Below are positions 1 through 5,616 of a stretch of 7,854 nucleotides of DNA, in pieces; the first letter of the stretch is position 1, and each line of letters opens with the position of its first letter. Below the pieces are notes generated by a model. That model ran no database searches. It was not told the DNA's origin and saw only the letters and a program-made list of their open reading frames with translations. This stretch comes from an uncultured Cellvibrio sp. (lineage in GTDB: Bacteria > Pseudomonadota > Gammaproteobacteria > Pseudomonadales > Cellvibrionaceae), in the NCBI GenBank assembly GCA_946482385.1, contig CAMLRI010000077.1, positions 1-7,854 on the forward strand. Direction: 5' to 3'. Both the position numbers and the translations under genes were made by a program.

Positions 1-72
1 TAGTCGCAGGCATTTATTTAACCCGCGCAAGAGAAATTTTTCGGTTTTATCGATAAAGCGGTGAACAGGCAT
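1..72 (-). CDS. Possible 5' end of a leftward gene running off the window
   Basis: On the minus strand an ATG at 72-70 opens a frame of 24 codons with no stop before the window edge, beginning MPVHRFIDKTEKF. The same frame is open from 201 leftward but has no other ATG, GTG or TTG. The peptide is basic with an amphipathic look and I do not recognise it. No clear Shine-Dalgarno sequence precedes the ATG, which weakens the call. A weak promoter-like pair lies upstream at 181-210 in the right orientation. It could equally be a chance open stretch. Confidence 0.25.
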   Translation of the reverse strand, partial: MPVHRFIDKTEKFLLRGLNKCLRL

Positions 73-180
73 AGGATGGTGACAGGCTCGGATAATAAAA
101 GTGAAACAGGTGTAATCGCTTGACTGACAATAGAGCCTAAAACGCAGGGGCAGCGTTAGTTTTGTGTAAATTTTACCGGT

Positions 181-210
181 GTAATAGGTGCCGTATTTGC
201 GTCAAATCAA
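181..210 (-). promoter_or_regulatory. Weak leftward sigma70-like promoter
   Basis: Reading the minus strand, TTGATT (210-205) is followed after 18 bases by TATTAC (186-181). These match the -35 and -10 consensus at 4 of 6 positions each. It lies downstream of cysK and points toward the possible leftward ORF at the left edge. Such matches arise often by chance in AT-rich spacers, so this is only a candidate. Confidence 0.22.
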
Positions 211-239
211 TTTTGGGGGCTTATCTATAAATGCAGGTG

Positions 240-279
240 GCATCGCTCATGGCCCCTTGCGTGGGGCAATAAGCGATGC
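240..279 (-). other. Imperfect hairpin downstream of cysK
   Basis: GCATCGCT (240-247) pairs with AGCGATGC (272-279). An inner stem of GCCCC (252-256) with GGGGC (263-267) closes a 6-base loop, and two A-T pairs lie between the stems. It begins about 18 bases past the cysK stop, where a terminator would be expected. The minus strand has no T-run directly after the stem, so it is not a classical intrinsic terminator. It may protect the 3' end of the mRNA. The rest of 1-297 shows nothing further that I can support. Confidence 0.4.
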
Positions 280-297
280 GGCTGGGGGTTGGGGTAC

Positions 298-1209
298 TTA
301 AAACAAATCCTCAATCGACAAATAGCGCTCGCCGGTGTCGTAACTGAAAATAATCACGCGGCTGCCGGGTTTCATCTCTGCCTGTTTTTGTGCGACGGCG
401 GCGAGGGTGGCGCCGGAGGATATGCCGACAAAAATCCCTTCTTTAAGGGCGCATTGGCGCGCCATATCAAAGGCGGCTTCTTCGCTGACCAGGAGGGTGC
501 CATCGAGGGTCTCGGTATTGAGTACCTGGGGAATAAAACCCGCTCCTATGCCTTGCAAACGGTGCAGGCCTTTCTGGCCGCCGCTGATCACCGGCGATTT
601 TTCCGGTTCTACCGCCAGGGTTTGCAGCTGCGGGAATTTGGCTTTTAACACTTCACTGCAACCGCTGATATGGCCGCCGGTACCTACGCCGGTAATCAGG
701 TAATCAATGCCTGCGGGGAAGTCGGCGAGGATTTCCTGGGCGGTGGTATTGCGGTGCACTTCCACATTGGCGGGGTTGTTGAATTGCTGCGGCATCCAGC
801 TATTGGGGTTTTCCGCCAGCAGTTCGTTGGCCTTGGCGATGGTGCCACCCATGCCCAACTCTTTGGGGGTGAGCACCAGCTCGGCGCCCAGGGCCTTCAT
901 GTATTTGCGCCGCTCCACCGACATGGATTCCGGCATGGTGAGGATCAGGCGATAGCCTTTTACCGCACACACCAGTGCCAGGCCTATGCCGGTATTGCCC
1001 GAGGTGGGTTCGATAATCACTGTGTCTTTATTGATAAGGCCCTTGGCCTCGGCGTCTTCAATCATCGCCAGGGCGATGCGGTCTTTGATGCTGGCGCCTG
1101 GGTTAAAGCGCTCCACTTTCATCCAGACTTCAATGTCGCTGCGGAACAGGCGGTTGATGCGCACATGGGGGGTGTTGCCAATGGTGTGCAGAATATTGTC
1201 GGCTTTCAT
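298..1209 (-). CDS. cysK: Cysteine synthase A (O-acetylserine sulfhydrylase)
   Basis: Cytoplasmic PLP enzyme that makes L-cysteine from O-acetyl-L-serine and sulfide, the last step of sulfate assimilation. The protein is 303 residues. The PLP-binding lysine is K42 in SIKDR. The TSGNTG substrate loop is at 69-74, the phosphate-binding GVGTGG at 174-179, GIGAGF at 220-225, and SSGA at 264-267. The order and spacing match E. coli CysK, and the [13 protein letters not shown] stretch (90-102) favours CysK over CysM. The frame extends 12 codons upstream, but I start at the internal ATG because TCCTT on the plus strand (AAGGA in the mRNA) lies 5 bases before it and the family N-terminus begins there. 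It appears to be a single-gene unit. An AGTGTA at 1245-1250 (TACACT on the minus strand) could be its -10 box, but no good -35 accompanies it. The family assignment is secure; regulation is not visible. Confidence 0.96.
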   Translation of the reverse strand: MKADNILHTIGNTPHVRINRLFRSDIEVWMKVERFNPGASIKDRIALAMIEDAEAKGLINKDTVIIEPTSGNTGIGLALVCAVKGYRLILTMPESMSVERRKYMKALGAELVLTPKELGMGGTIAKANELLAENPNSWMPQQFNNPANVEVHRNTTAQEILADFPAGIDYLITGVGTGGHISGCSEVLKAKFPQLQTLAVEPEKSPVISGGQKGLHRLQGIGAGFIPQVLNTETLDGTLLVSEEAAFDMARQCALKEGIFVGISSGATLAAVAQKQAEMKPGSRVIIFSYDTGERYLSIEDLF

Positions 1210-1214
1210 AAAAA

Positions 1215-1219
1215 TCCTT
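1215..1219 (-). promoter_or_regulatory. Ribosome binding site that fixes the cysK start
   Basis: The minus strand reads AAGGA five bases before the ATG at 1209. This supports the shorter 303-residue product over the in-frame upstream ATG at 1245. Confidence 0.7.
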
Positions 1220-1280
1220 GAACGTTGGTGGCTGGGGTGCGCCAAGTGTAGCCAATAACAGCCGTGGATGGTGTGCCATA

Positions 1281-1301
1281 AAAATGGCCTGGAGCCATTT
1301 T
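1281..1301 (-). other. Perfect 8-bp hairpin upstream of cysK
   Basis: AAAATGGC (1281-1288) pairs perfectly with GCCATTTT (1294-1301) around a 5-base loop. On the minus strand the stem is followed by TTTTTAT-like sequence, giving a terminator-like shape with a weak GC core. It could be a second, backup terminator for the gene at 1374-2372, or, if cysK transcription starts further upstream than supposed, an element of the cysK leader. Confidence 0.45.
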
Positions 1302-1320
1302 AAACGCCGGCACGTCCTAT

Positions 1321-1358
1321 AAAAAAAGCCGCGTTGCGGTTTAGGCAAGGCGGCTTTT
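1321..1358 (-). terminator. Intrinsic terminator after the choice-of-anchor A gene
   Basis: On the minus strand, AAAAGCCGC (complement of 1358-1350) and GCGGCTTTT (complement of 1332-1324) form a 9-bp stem. After one mismatch, four more pairs extend it inward (1334-1337 with 1345-1348). A run of seven T follows on the minus strand (1327-1321). It sits 15 bases past the stop codon at 1374. The opposite strand has only TTTTGTT, so termination should be stronger leftward. Confidence 0.85.
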
Positions 1359-1373
1359 GTTGCTATGTGGCGT

Positions 1374-2372
1374 TTAAGCGCGCTGGCGGCGGCGCAGCAA
1401 CACCAGGCCAATCAAACCCAGCAGCGACAGGGCCCAGCCCTTGGCTTCGGGCACTTCGGCGCTGGGTGGATTGTGGGGGTTGAAAAAACCGTCCCACAGG
1501 TTGGCCTGGGCACCCCAGCCGCCAGTCCAGGATTTCACAATCACCTGGCCGCTCAGGTCGCCGGAGTTGAAAGTGAAATCGGCATTGGGCGCGAGGATAT
1601 TGCCCCAGAAGCCGCCGTAGTTGAATGTCAGCTGCTCGGCTTCGTAAAAGTTGTAGAGGATGTTGCTGGGCGATAAATCCAGCGCCGCAAAGTGCTCGCG
1701 GATACCGTAGTTGAGCGAATCAAACTGGATATTTTTGCCGCTGACGTTGATTACCAGTGTGTCGCTGGCAACCAGGCCAGGTGCTGTCAGGTCAGTGGCG
1801 TTGTGCAGCATGCTGCCGCTGATATTGGCGACATAGAGGTCGGCATCGCTGCTGCCGCCCAATTGCAGCCAGTTGTTGTACAGGAAGTTGATGGAACCCG
1901 TGTTGCCCAAGCCCGCCAGGTCGCCCGACAGCTGGCCGAAATAATCAAAGGCGGCGTCAAAGTCGATGGGGTTGCCGTAGCTGATACTGCCTTTGGCGGT
2001 ATTGGGGTTGGAGCCGGGAGTCAGTTGGCCGCCGACAATGGCATTGCCCTTGATATTGCCCCAGCCGCTGCTGGTCAGGTCGCCGCCGACCACCAGTACA
2101 TCGTCATAGACATTGGGGTCAGTCCACAGCTGGGGGCCGGAGTGGTAGTAATCCGGGTCGTGGTTAACGCCTACATCAAAGGCGCCGATATTGGCATTGC
2201 CGCCTACGGCGATTTTGCCGTGGGAATCCGCACCCGGCTGGGTGAAGTTCTCTTTCACAAAAACGTTGTAGCCAGTCGCTGGACCCAGGTCGATAGTCAG
2301 GGCATTGGCTGAAGCGGCCATAAAGGGCAGGGCGACAAGCAGGGATACAGCGGCAGACACTTGCTTAAGCAT
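1374..2372 (-). CDS. Choice-of-anchor A family exported protein with PEP-CTERM-like tail
   Basis: Predicted secreted or surface protein of 332 residues with no known enzymatic role. Residues 1-24 are a signal peptide with a Lys near the start, a hydrophobic core and an Ala-x-Ala site (SANA then LTIDLG). The choice-of-anchor A domain spans about 33-297. It begins YNVFVKENFT, has the HGKIAVGGNANIG segment at 51-63 and DVLVVGGDL at 91-99, and ends with GGFWGNILAPNADF (253-266) and GQVIVKSWTGG (275-285). The C-terminus carries VPEA (307-310), a hydrophobic segment (312-326) and RRRQRA. That is the layout of a PEP-CTERM signal, which exosortase recognises, but with Ala instead of the usual second Pro. 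The frame extends 46 codons further to an ATG at 2510. I reject that start because the signal peptide would then be internal. No strong Shine-Dalgarno is visible before the chosen ATG. No exosortase gene is in the window. The gene ends in a strong terminator and stands alone. Confidence 0.88.
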   Translation of the reverse strand: MLKQVSAAVSLLVALPFMAASANALTIDLGPATGYNVFVKENFTQPGADSHGKIAVGGNANIGAFDVGVNHDPDYYHSGPQLWTDPNVYDDVLVVGGDLTSSGWGNIKGNAIVGGQLTPGSNPNTAKGSISYGNPIDFDAAFDYFGQLSGDLAGLGNTGSINFLYNNWLQLGGSSDADLYVANISGSMLHNATDLTAPGLVASDTLVINVSGKNIQFDSLNYGIREHFAALDLSPSNILYNFYEAEQLTFNYGGFWGNILAPNADFTFNSGDLSGQVIVKSWTGGWGAQANLWDGFFNPHNPPSAEVPEAKGWALSLLGLIGLVLLRRRQRA

Positions 2373-2618
2373 AAATGTGAACCAGTTGGCAAAATTTAGG
2401 TGATGGCAGTCTAGGTGTTGTCGGTTACATGCGCAAGACGGCCGGTATAAAAAAGATTCTACTTTGGATAAAAAGTTATAAGCAGCCCAGTAAATGGCTG
2501 GATACTGCACGAGTTGTTTATAAGCCGGCCTATATCTACCGCTAATTGCAGCTATAGCCGCGATTTGTGGCAGAATCCGGCGTCGTCTATCACCCCTTCA
2601 GTTAATAAAGGATCCCCC
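2373..2618. other. Divergent intergenic region
   Basis: A 246-base spacer between the leftward anchor A gene and the rightward four-gene cluster, so it must hold or pass on the promoters for both. It is AT-rich between about 2447 and 2482. A weak rightward pair, TTGTGG (2565-2570), 17 bases, then TATCAC (2588-2593), is the best plus-strand candidate I found. CAGCC (2483-2487) and GGCTG (2496-2500) form a small inverted repeat. I cannot assign a regulator. Confidence 0.4.
2607..2612 (+). promoter_or_regulatory. Ribosome binding site that fixes the DUF350 start
   Basis: AAAGGA six bases before the ATG at 2619. It selects the 137-residue product over an in-frame ATG at 2514, whose extra 35 residues do not look like the family. 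Confidence 0.75.
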
Positions 2619-3032
2619 ATGCTGGAAACCACTCTTTCATCCCTGGCGGGGCTGCCCGCATTCCTTGCCTACTTTGCCCTGGCTATTGCCCTGGTGCTGG
2701 TGTTTATCCGCATCTACACCTGGGTAACCCCACAGGATGAGCTGGCCTTGATTCGCGCCAATAACAGCGCGGCCGCCCTGGCTTTTGGCGGCGCCCTGAT
2801 CGGTTTTGCCTGGCCCTTGGCCAGCGCCATTACCCATTCATTGTCGCTGCTGGATTGCGCTATTTGGGGCGCTGTCGCCCTGGTGGTGCAGGTGCTTACG
2901 TTTGTGGTGTTGCGCTTTAGCCTGAAGCAATTGCCCGAGCGTATTGCCCAGGGCGAGCTGGCTGCTGGCACCTTCGCGGCGGCTGTGGCTATTGCGGTTG
3001 GCATGCTCAACGCCGCCTGTATGTCTTACTAA
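2619..3032 (+). CDS. yjfL: DUF350 family inner membrane protein (YjfL-like)
   Basis: Small integral membrane protein of 137 residues, close to the usual length of about 130 for the UPF0719/DUF350 family. Four hydrophobic segments are visible at about 13-34, 50-72, 78-99 and 114-134. Family hallmarks are TPQDELALIRANNSAAALAF (37-56), GALIGFAWPLA (58-68) and the C-terminal GMLNAACMSY (128-137). The family's biochemical function is not known. It is the first gene of a rightward cluster; the next gene begins 16 bases after its stop. In E. coli, yjfL also precedes yjfM and yjfC, which is why I use that symbol. The yjfI, yjfJ (PspA-like) and yjfK genes that accompany it there are absent here. The family call is firm; the orthology is inferred from gene order. 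Confidence 0.92.
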   Translation: MLETTLSSLAGLPAFLAYFALAIALVLVFIRIYTWVTPQDELALIRANNSAAALAFGGALIGFAWPLASAITHSLSLLDCAIWGAVALVVQVLTFVVLRFSLKQLPERIAQGELAAGTFAAAVAIAVGMLNAACMSY

Positions 3033-3037
3033 TTGTT

Positions 3038-3041
3038 GGAG
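3038..3041 (+). promoter_or_regulatory. Ribosome binding site of the DUF1190 gene
   Basis: GGAG seven bases before the ATG at 3049, within the 16-base spacer after the DUF350 gene. It supports starting the protein at MKRSKK, just before the lipoprotein signal, rather than at the upstream in-frame ATG at 2944. Confidence 0.65.
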
Positions 3042-3048
3042 CCTAACC

Positions 3049-3675
3049 ATGAAACGCAGTAAAAAAGCCGCTTTGGTTTTAATGGTGCCCGCCGCCACCC
3101 TGATGTTGGCCAGCTGTGGCGAGGAGCGCGAGCAGGCGGTGGTATTTTCCAACCCCACTGAGTGCGCGCAATCCGCCCTGGTGAGCAGCGAGCAATGCCA
3201 GGCCGATTTTGCCGCCGCCCAAGCCCTGCACCCGCAGGTAGCGCCCAAGTATTTAAACAAACAGGAATGTGAAGTGGATTTTGGTGTGGACAATTGCGAA
3301 ACCGCGCCCCAGCAAACCAGCTCCGGCGGCAGTGTGTTTATGCCGATGATGATGGGGTTTTTGGCCGGGCAAATGATGGGTGGTGGCCAGGCTGCGCCAC
3401 AAAATTTGCAGCAGTCCAGCCAGGGCAGTGGCTATGCGGGTGGCGGTGCTTTTGGTGCGGGCAGCCGCAGCAATATCCCCAGCCAACCGCTGTATAAATC
3501 CCGCGACGACCGCGCGACTTTCCGCACGGCCACCAACAAACCGGTAGCTGGTGGTATTGGCCCCATCACCCTCAAGCCTTCGCAAGTGCAACCCCAGCTG
3601 GGGCAAGTGGTGCGTCGCGGCGGCTTTGGCCAGCAGGCTGCCATGCGCGCCAGCAGTGGCAGCTTTGGTGGCTAA
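3049..3675 (+). CDS. yjfM: DUF1190 family lipoprotein (YjfM/YgiB-like)
   Basis: Predicted lipoprotein of 208 residues. The signal peptide (1-22: MKRSKK, then a hydrophobic core) ends in the lipobox LASC, so C23 would be lipidated. The next residue is Gly, not the Asp inner-membrane retention signal, so outer-membrane sorting is expected. Four further cysteines in a Cys-rich N-terminal domain (C39, C50, C74, C83) match the family pattern and may form disulfides. Then come a Met/Gly-rich segment, FMPMMMGFLAGQMMGGG (97-113), a low-complexity Gly/Gln/Ser region, and a conserved RGGFGQ (190-195). The protein ends SGSFGG, so its C-terminus is Gly-Gly, as I recall for E. coli YgiB. Function is unknown. 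Its stop is 3 bases before the ATG of the ATP-grasp ligase gene, implying translational coupling. YgiB and YjfM are paralogues; the DUF350 neighbour favours YjfM. Confidence 0.92.
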   Translation: MKRSKKAALVLMVPAATLMLASCGEEREQAVVFSNPTECAQSALVSSEQCQADFAAAQALHPQVAPKYLNKQECEVDFGVDNCETAPQQTSSGGSVFMPMMMGFLAGQMMGGGQAAPQNLQQSSQGSGYAGGGAFGAGSRSNIPSQPLYKSRDDRATFRTATNKPVAGGIGPITLKPSQVQPQLGQVVRRGGFGQQAAMRASSGSFGG

Positions 3676-3678
3676 ACG

Positions 3679-4851
3679 ATGAAGCGAATTGCCATTGACG
3701 AGCGCGCCGATTGGCGCGCTTACGCCGAGCAGGTGGGTTTTTTATTTCACACCTTTGATGGCGAACCCTATTGGGATGAAACTGCCTACTACCAATTTTC
3801 CCTGCAGCAAATTGAAGAAGATTTGGAGGCCCCCACCGAAGAACTGCACCAGATGGTGATGGACATGGTGGGCGATATTACCCGCAGCGAAGAGATGCTG
3901 ACGCTACTGGATATACCGCGGGATTTTTGGAGTTATGTGTGGAACTCCTGGAATAAAGGCGAGCCGCATTTATACGGGCGCATGGATTTGGTGTACAGCG
4001 GCAGCGGCCCGGCCAAACTGCTGGAATTAAATTACGACACGCCCACCTCGCTCTACGAAACCGGCTTTTTCCAATGGGCCTGGTTGGAGCAGCAAATCCA
4101 AAACGGAAAATTGCCCGCCCATGCCGATCAATTCAATTCGCTGCACGACAAACTCGAGCAAGCCTTTGCCGAATTGAACCTGCCCCAACCATTTTATGTC
4201 GCCAGTGTGCGCGATAATTTGGAAGATAAGGGCACGGTGGATTATCTGATGGATATAGCCAGCCAAGCGGGTGTTAGCTGCCGCTACCTGGCCATGGAAG
4301 ATATTGGCGAGTGCAATGGCCAGTTGGTAGACGAGCAGGGCGCGGCCATTGCCGCCATGTTCAAACTCTACCCCTGGGAATTTATGCTGCGCGAAGAATT
4401 TGCGCCGGTCATTTGCACTACCCACACCCAATTCGTTGAGCCGGCGTGGAAAATGCTGCTTTCCAACAAAGGCATTTTGCCGCTGTTGTGGCAGCGCTAC
4501 CCCAATCACCCCAATTTGCTGCCGGCATTTTTTGAAACGCCCAAAAGCGAGCCGCTCACCGCCGGCTGGGTGCGCAAGCCGCTGTTTTCGCGCGAGGGCG
4601 CCAATGTGGATTTAATCACCGCCAGCGGTGAAACCATTTCCGCCCAGGGGCCCTACCAGGATGGCCGTTACATCCGCCAGGCGCTGCAACCCCTGCCGAA
4701 ATTCCGCGATCACCACCGCAATGCCGACACCTACACCATGCTCGGCAGCTGGGTGGTAGGCGACAGCGCCGCCGGCATTTGCATCCGCGAAGATGCCACC
4801 CTGATCACCAAGGATTCTTCACGCTTTTTGCCGCATATTATTTTGGATTAA
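3679..4851 (+). CDS. yjfC: Glutathionylspermidine synthase-like ATP-grasp ligase (YjfC/YgiC family)
   Basis: Predicted cytoplasmic ATP-dependent carboxylate-amine ligase of 390 residues, the usual size for YjfC/YgiC. It has only the synthetase-type ATP-grasp domain of bifunctional E. coli Gss; the amidase domain is missing. Visible family motifs are YGRMDLVYSGSGPAKLLELN (99-118) continuing into YDTPTSLYET, then FKLYPWE (228-234), EPAWKMLLSNKGILPLLW (254-271), VRKPLFSREGANV (298-310) and GSWVVGDSAAGICIRED (356-372). The last two hold basic and acidic residues of the kind that bind ATP and Mg in this fold. The true substrates of YjfC and YgiC are not established; glutathione plus spermidine is only the namesake reaction. 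Its ATG is 3 bases after the DUF1190 stop and the ribosome site must lie inside that gene (GGTGG near 3667-3671). This suggests the two proteins are made together and act on a common process. The fold and family are secure; the reaction is inferred. Confidence 0.93.
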   Translation: MKRIAIDERADWRAYAEQVGFLFHTFDGEPYWDETAYYQFSLQQIEEDLEAPTEELHQMVMDMVGDITRSEEMLTLLDIPRDFWSYVWNSWNKGEPHLYGRMDLVYSGSGPAKLLELNYDTPTSLYETGFFQWAWLEQQIQNGKLPAHADQFNSLHDKLEQAFAELNLPQPFYVASVRDNLEDKGTVDYLMDIASQAGVSCRYLAMEDIGECNGQLVDEQGAAIAAMFKLYPWEFMLREEFAPVICTTHTQFVEPAWKMLLSNKGILPLLWQRYPNHPNLLPAFFETPKSEPLTAGWVRKPLFSREGANVDLITASGETISAQGPYQDGRYIRQALQPLPKFRDHHRNADTYTMLGSWVVGDSAAGICIREDATLITKDSSRFLPHIILD

Positions 4852-4862
4852 TCGTCATTTAA

Positions 4863-4868
4863 AAGGAG
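4863..4868 (+). promoter_or_regulatory. Ribosome binding site before a GTG start
   Basis: AAGGAG eight bases before the GTG at 4877. The strong site and the lipoprotein signal that follows directly together support GTG as the start codon; no ATG is available in frame nearby. Confidence 0.75.
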
Positions 4869-4876
4869 TCGTCATT

Positions 4877-5530
4877 GTGAGTCGTTTTTTTTCTGCCTTG
4901 TTATTGTTGTTGTCATTAACGGCCTGTATGTCCGGGGCAACCAAGCCGGCATCCAGTTATGCCGATGCGCAATCAAGCCTTACCAAAGTTGATGGCGCCC
5001 GCATGATTATTAAAACCGCCTCGGTAACCTTGTCTGTTAAGGAACCTTCGGTATCGGTTGCGCAGGTTGAATCCTTGTTGGGTAAACGTGGCGGGCTGAT
5101 CGATTCGCAGCGCGAATCGGATGAGTATGTATGGTTGGATGCCAAGGTTCCCGCTGAACAATTAGAGGTTTTTGTTAAAGAGTTGGAGACGGTGGGCGAG
5201 GTGGAATCTGTATCCTTTCACTCGCGAGATGTTACTGAGCAGATGGTGGATATTGATGCTCGCCTGAAAAATTTGTATAGCCTGCGCGATAAGTTTCGGG
5301 GGCTGTTGCAAAAAGCCAGTTCCGTTAAAGATGTACTGGCAATCGAATCTGAGTTAAACCGGGTACAGTCGGAAATCGATTCAATTGAAGGGCGGCGCAA
5401 AAGCTTAACCAGCCAGATTGAGTATTCGGAAGTGGATATACGTTTGGAAAAGAAAACTACCTATGGCCCCTTGGGGTATTTGTTTAAAGGCTTGTATTGG
5501 GGCGTGAAAAAACTATTTGTATTGGATTGA
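4877..5530 (+). CDS. DUF4349 domain lipoprotein
   Basis: Predicted lipoprotein of 217 residues starting at GTG. Residues 1-16 are a short signal peptide with a Leu-rich core and lipobox LTAC, making C17 the lipid-anchored residue. The DUF4349 domain covers about 41-192. It contains the RMIIKTASVTLSV strand (42-54), a GGLIDSQRES segment (72-81), the conserved KVPAEQLEVF (90-99), RDVTEQMVDIDARLKNL (117-133) and a coiled-coil helix (about 130-182). A hydrophobic, basic tail follows (about 197-217, GPLGYLFKGLYWGVKKLF), resembling the membrane-proximal tail of other family members. The molecular function is unknown. It lies 25 bases after the ATP-grasp ligase gene with no terminator between, so probably in the same transcript. 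Third codon positions look more AT-rich than in the three genes before it, and the start codon differs, which could mean a different history. A strong terminator follows. Confidence 0.9.
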   Translation: MSRFFSALLLLLSLTACMSGATKPASSYADAQSSLTKVDGARMIIKTASVTLSVKEPSVSVAQVESLLGKRGGLIDSQRESDEYVWLDAKVPAEQLEVFVKELETVGEVESVSFHSRDVTEQMVDIDARLKNLYSLRDKFRGLLQKASSVKDVLAIESELNRVQSEIDSIEGRRKSLTSQIEYSEVDIRLEKKTTYGPLGYLFKGLYWGVKKLFVLD

Positions 5531-5553
5531 TCGCCAATACAAAACCAGCCGCA

Positions 5554-5595
5554 AAAATAAAACGGGCAGTGCGCAAACACTGCCCGTTTTATTTT
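5554..5595. terminator. Bidirectional intrinsic terminator between convergent genes
   Basis: An 18-bp perfect inverted repeat (5554-5571 with 5578-5595) surrounds the 6-base loop CGCAAA. The core is CGGGCAGTG/CACTGCCCG, flanked by AAAATAAAA on the left and TTTTATTTT on the right. Each strand therefore has a GC stem followed by a T-rich tract. It sits 23 bases after the DUF4349 stop and 21 bases after the oadB stop, and can serve both. Confidence 0.95.
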
Positions 5596-5616
5596 GTCTG
5601 GCGGATGTATTGCTAC

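Noticed and set aside
120..150. Rightward promoter beginning TTGACT at 120
   Set aside because: No acceptable -10 box lies 16-18 bases downstream, and no rightward gene follows.
1692..2312. Long plus-strand open frame (206 codons) inside the anchor A gene
   Set aside because: It is fully antisense to a gene with a signal peptide, recognised domain and sorting tail. Its product is a repetitive Val/Ala/Gly-rich sequence without family motifs, as expected for a shadow frame.
2430..2460. Sigma54-type site in the divergent spacer, considered because some PEP-CTERM genes use such promoters
   Set aside because: The best GG and GC pair on the minus strand has 9 bases between its dinucleotides instead of 10, and the surrounding bases fit the consensus poorly.
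2483..2500. Small inverted repeat CAGCC/GGCTG as an operator
   Set aside because: Five base pairs with an 8-base gap is expected by chance in a spacer of this size; it is noted only in the description of the region.
2373..2510. N-terminal extension of the anchor A protein to the ATG at 2510
   Set aside because: It would bury the signal peptide 46 residues inside the protein and take up most of the divergent promoter region.
2514..2618. N-terminal extension of the DUF350 protein to the ATG at 2514
   Set aside because: The added residues are not family-like, and AAAGGA sits correctly before the ATG at 2619.
2944..3048. Extension of the DUF1190 protein to the ATG at 2944
   Set aside because: It would overlap the DUF350 gene by about 90 bases and displace the lipoprotein signal from the N-terminus.
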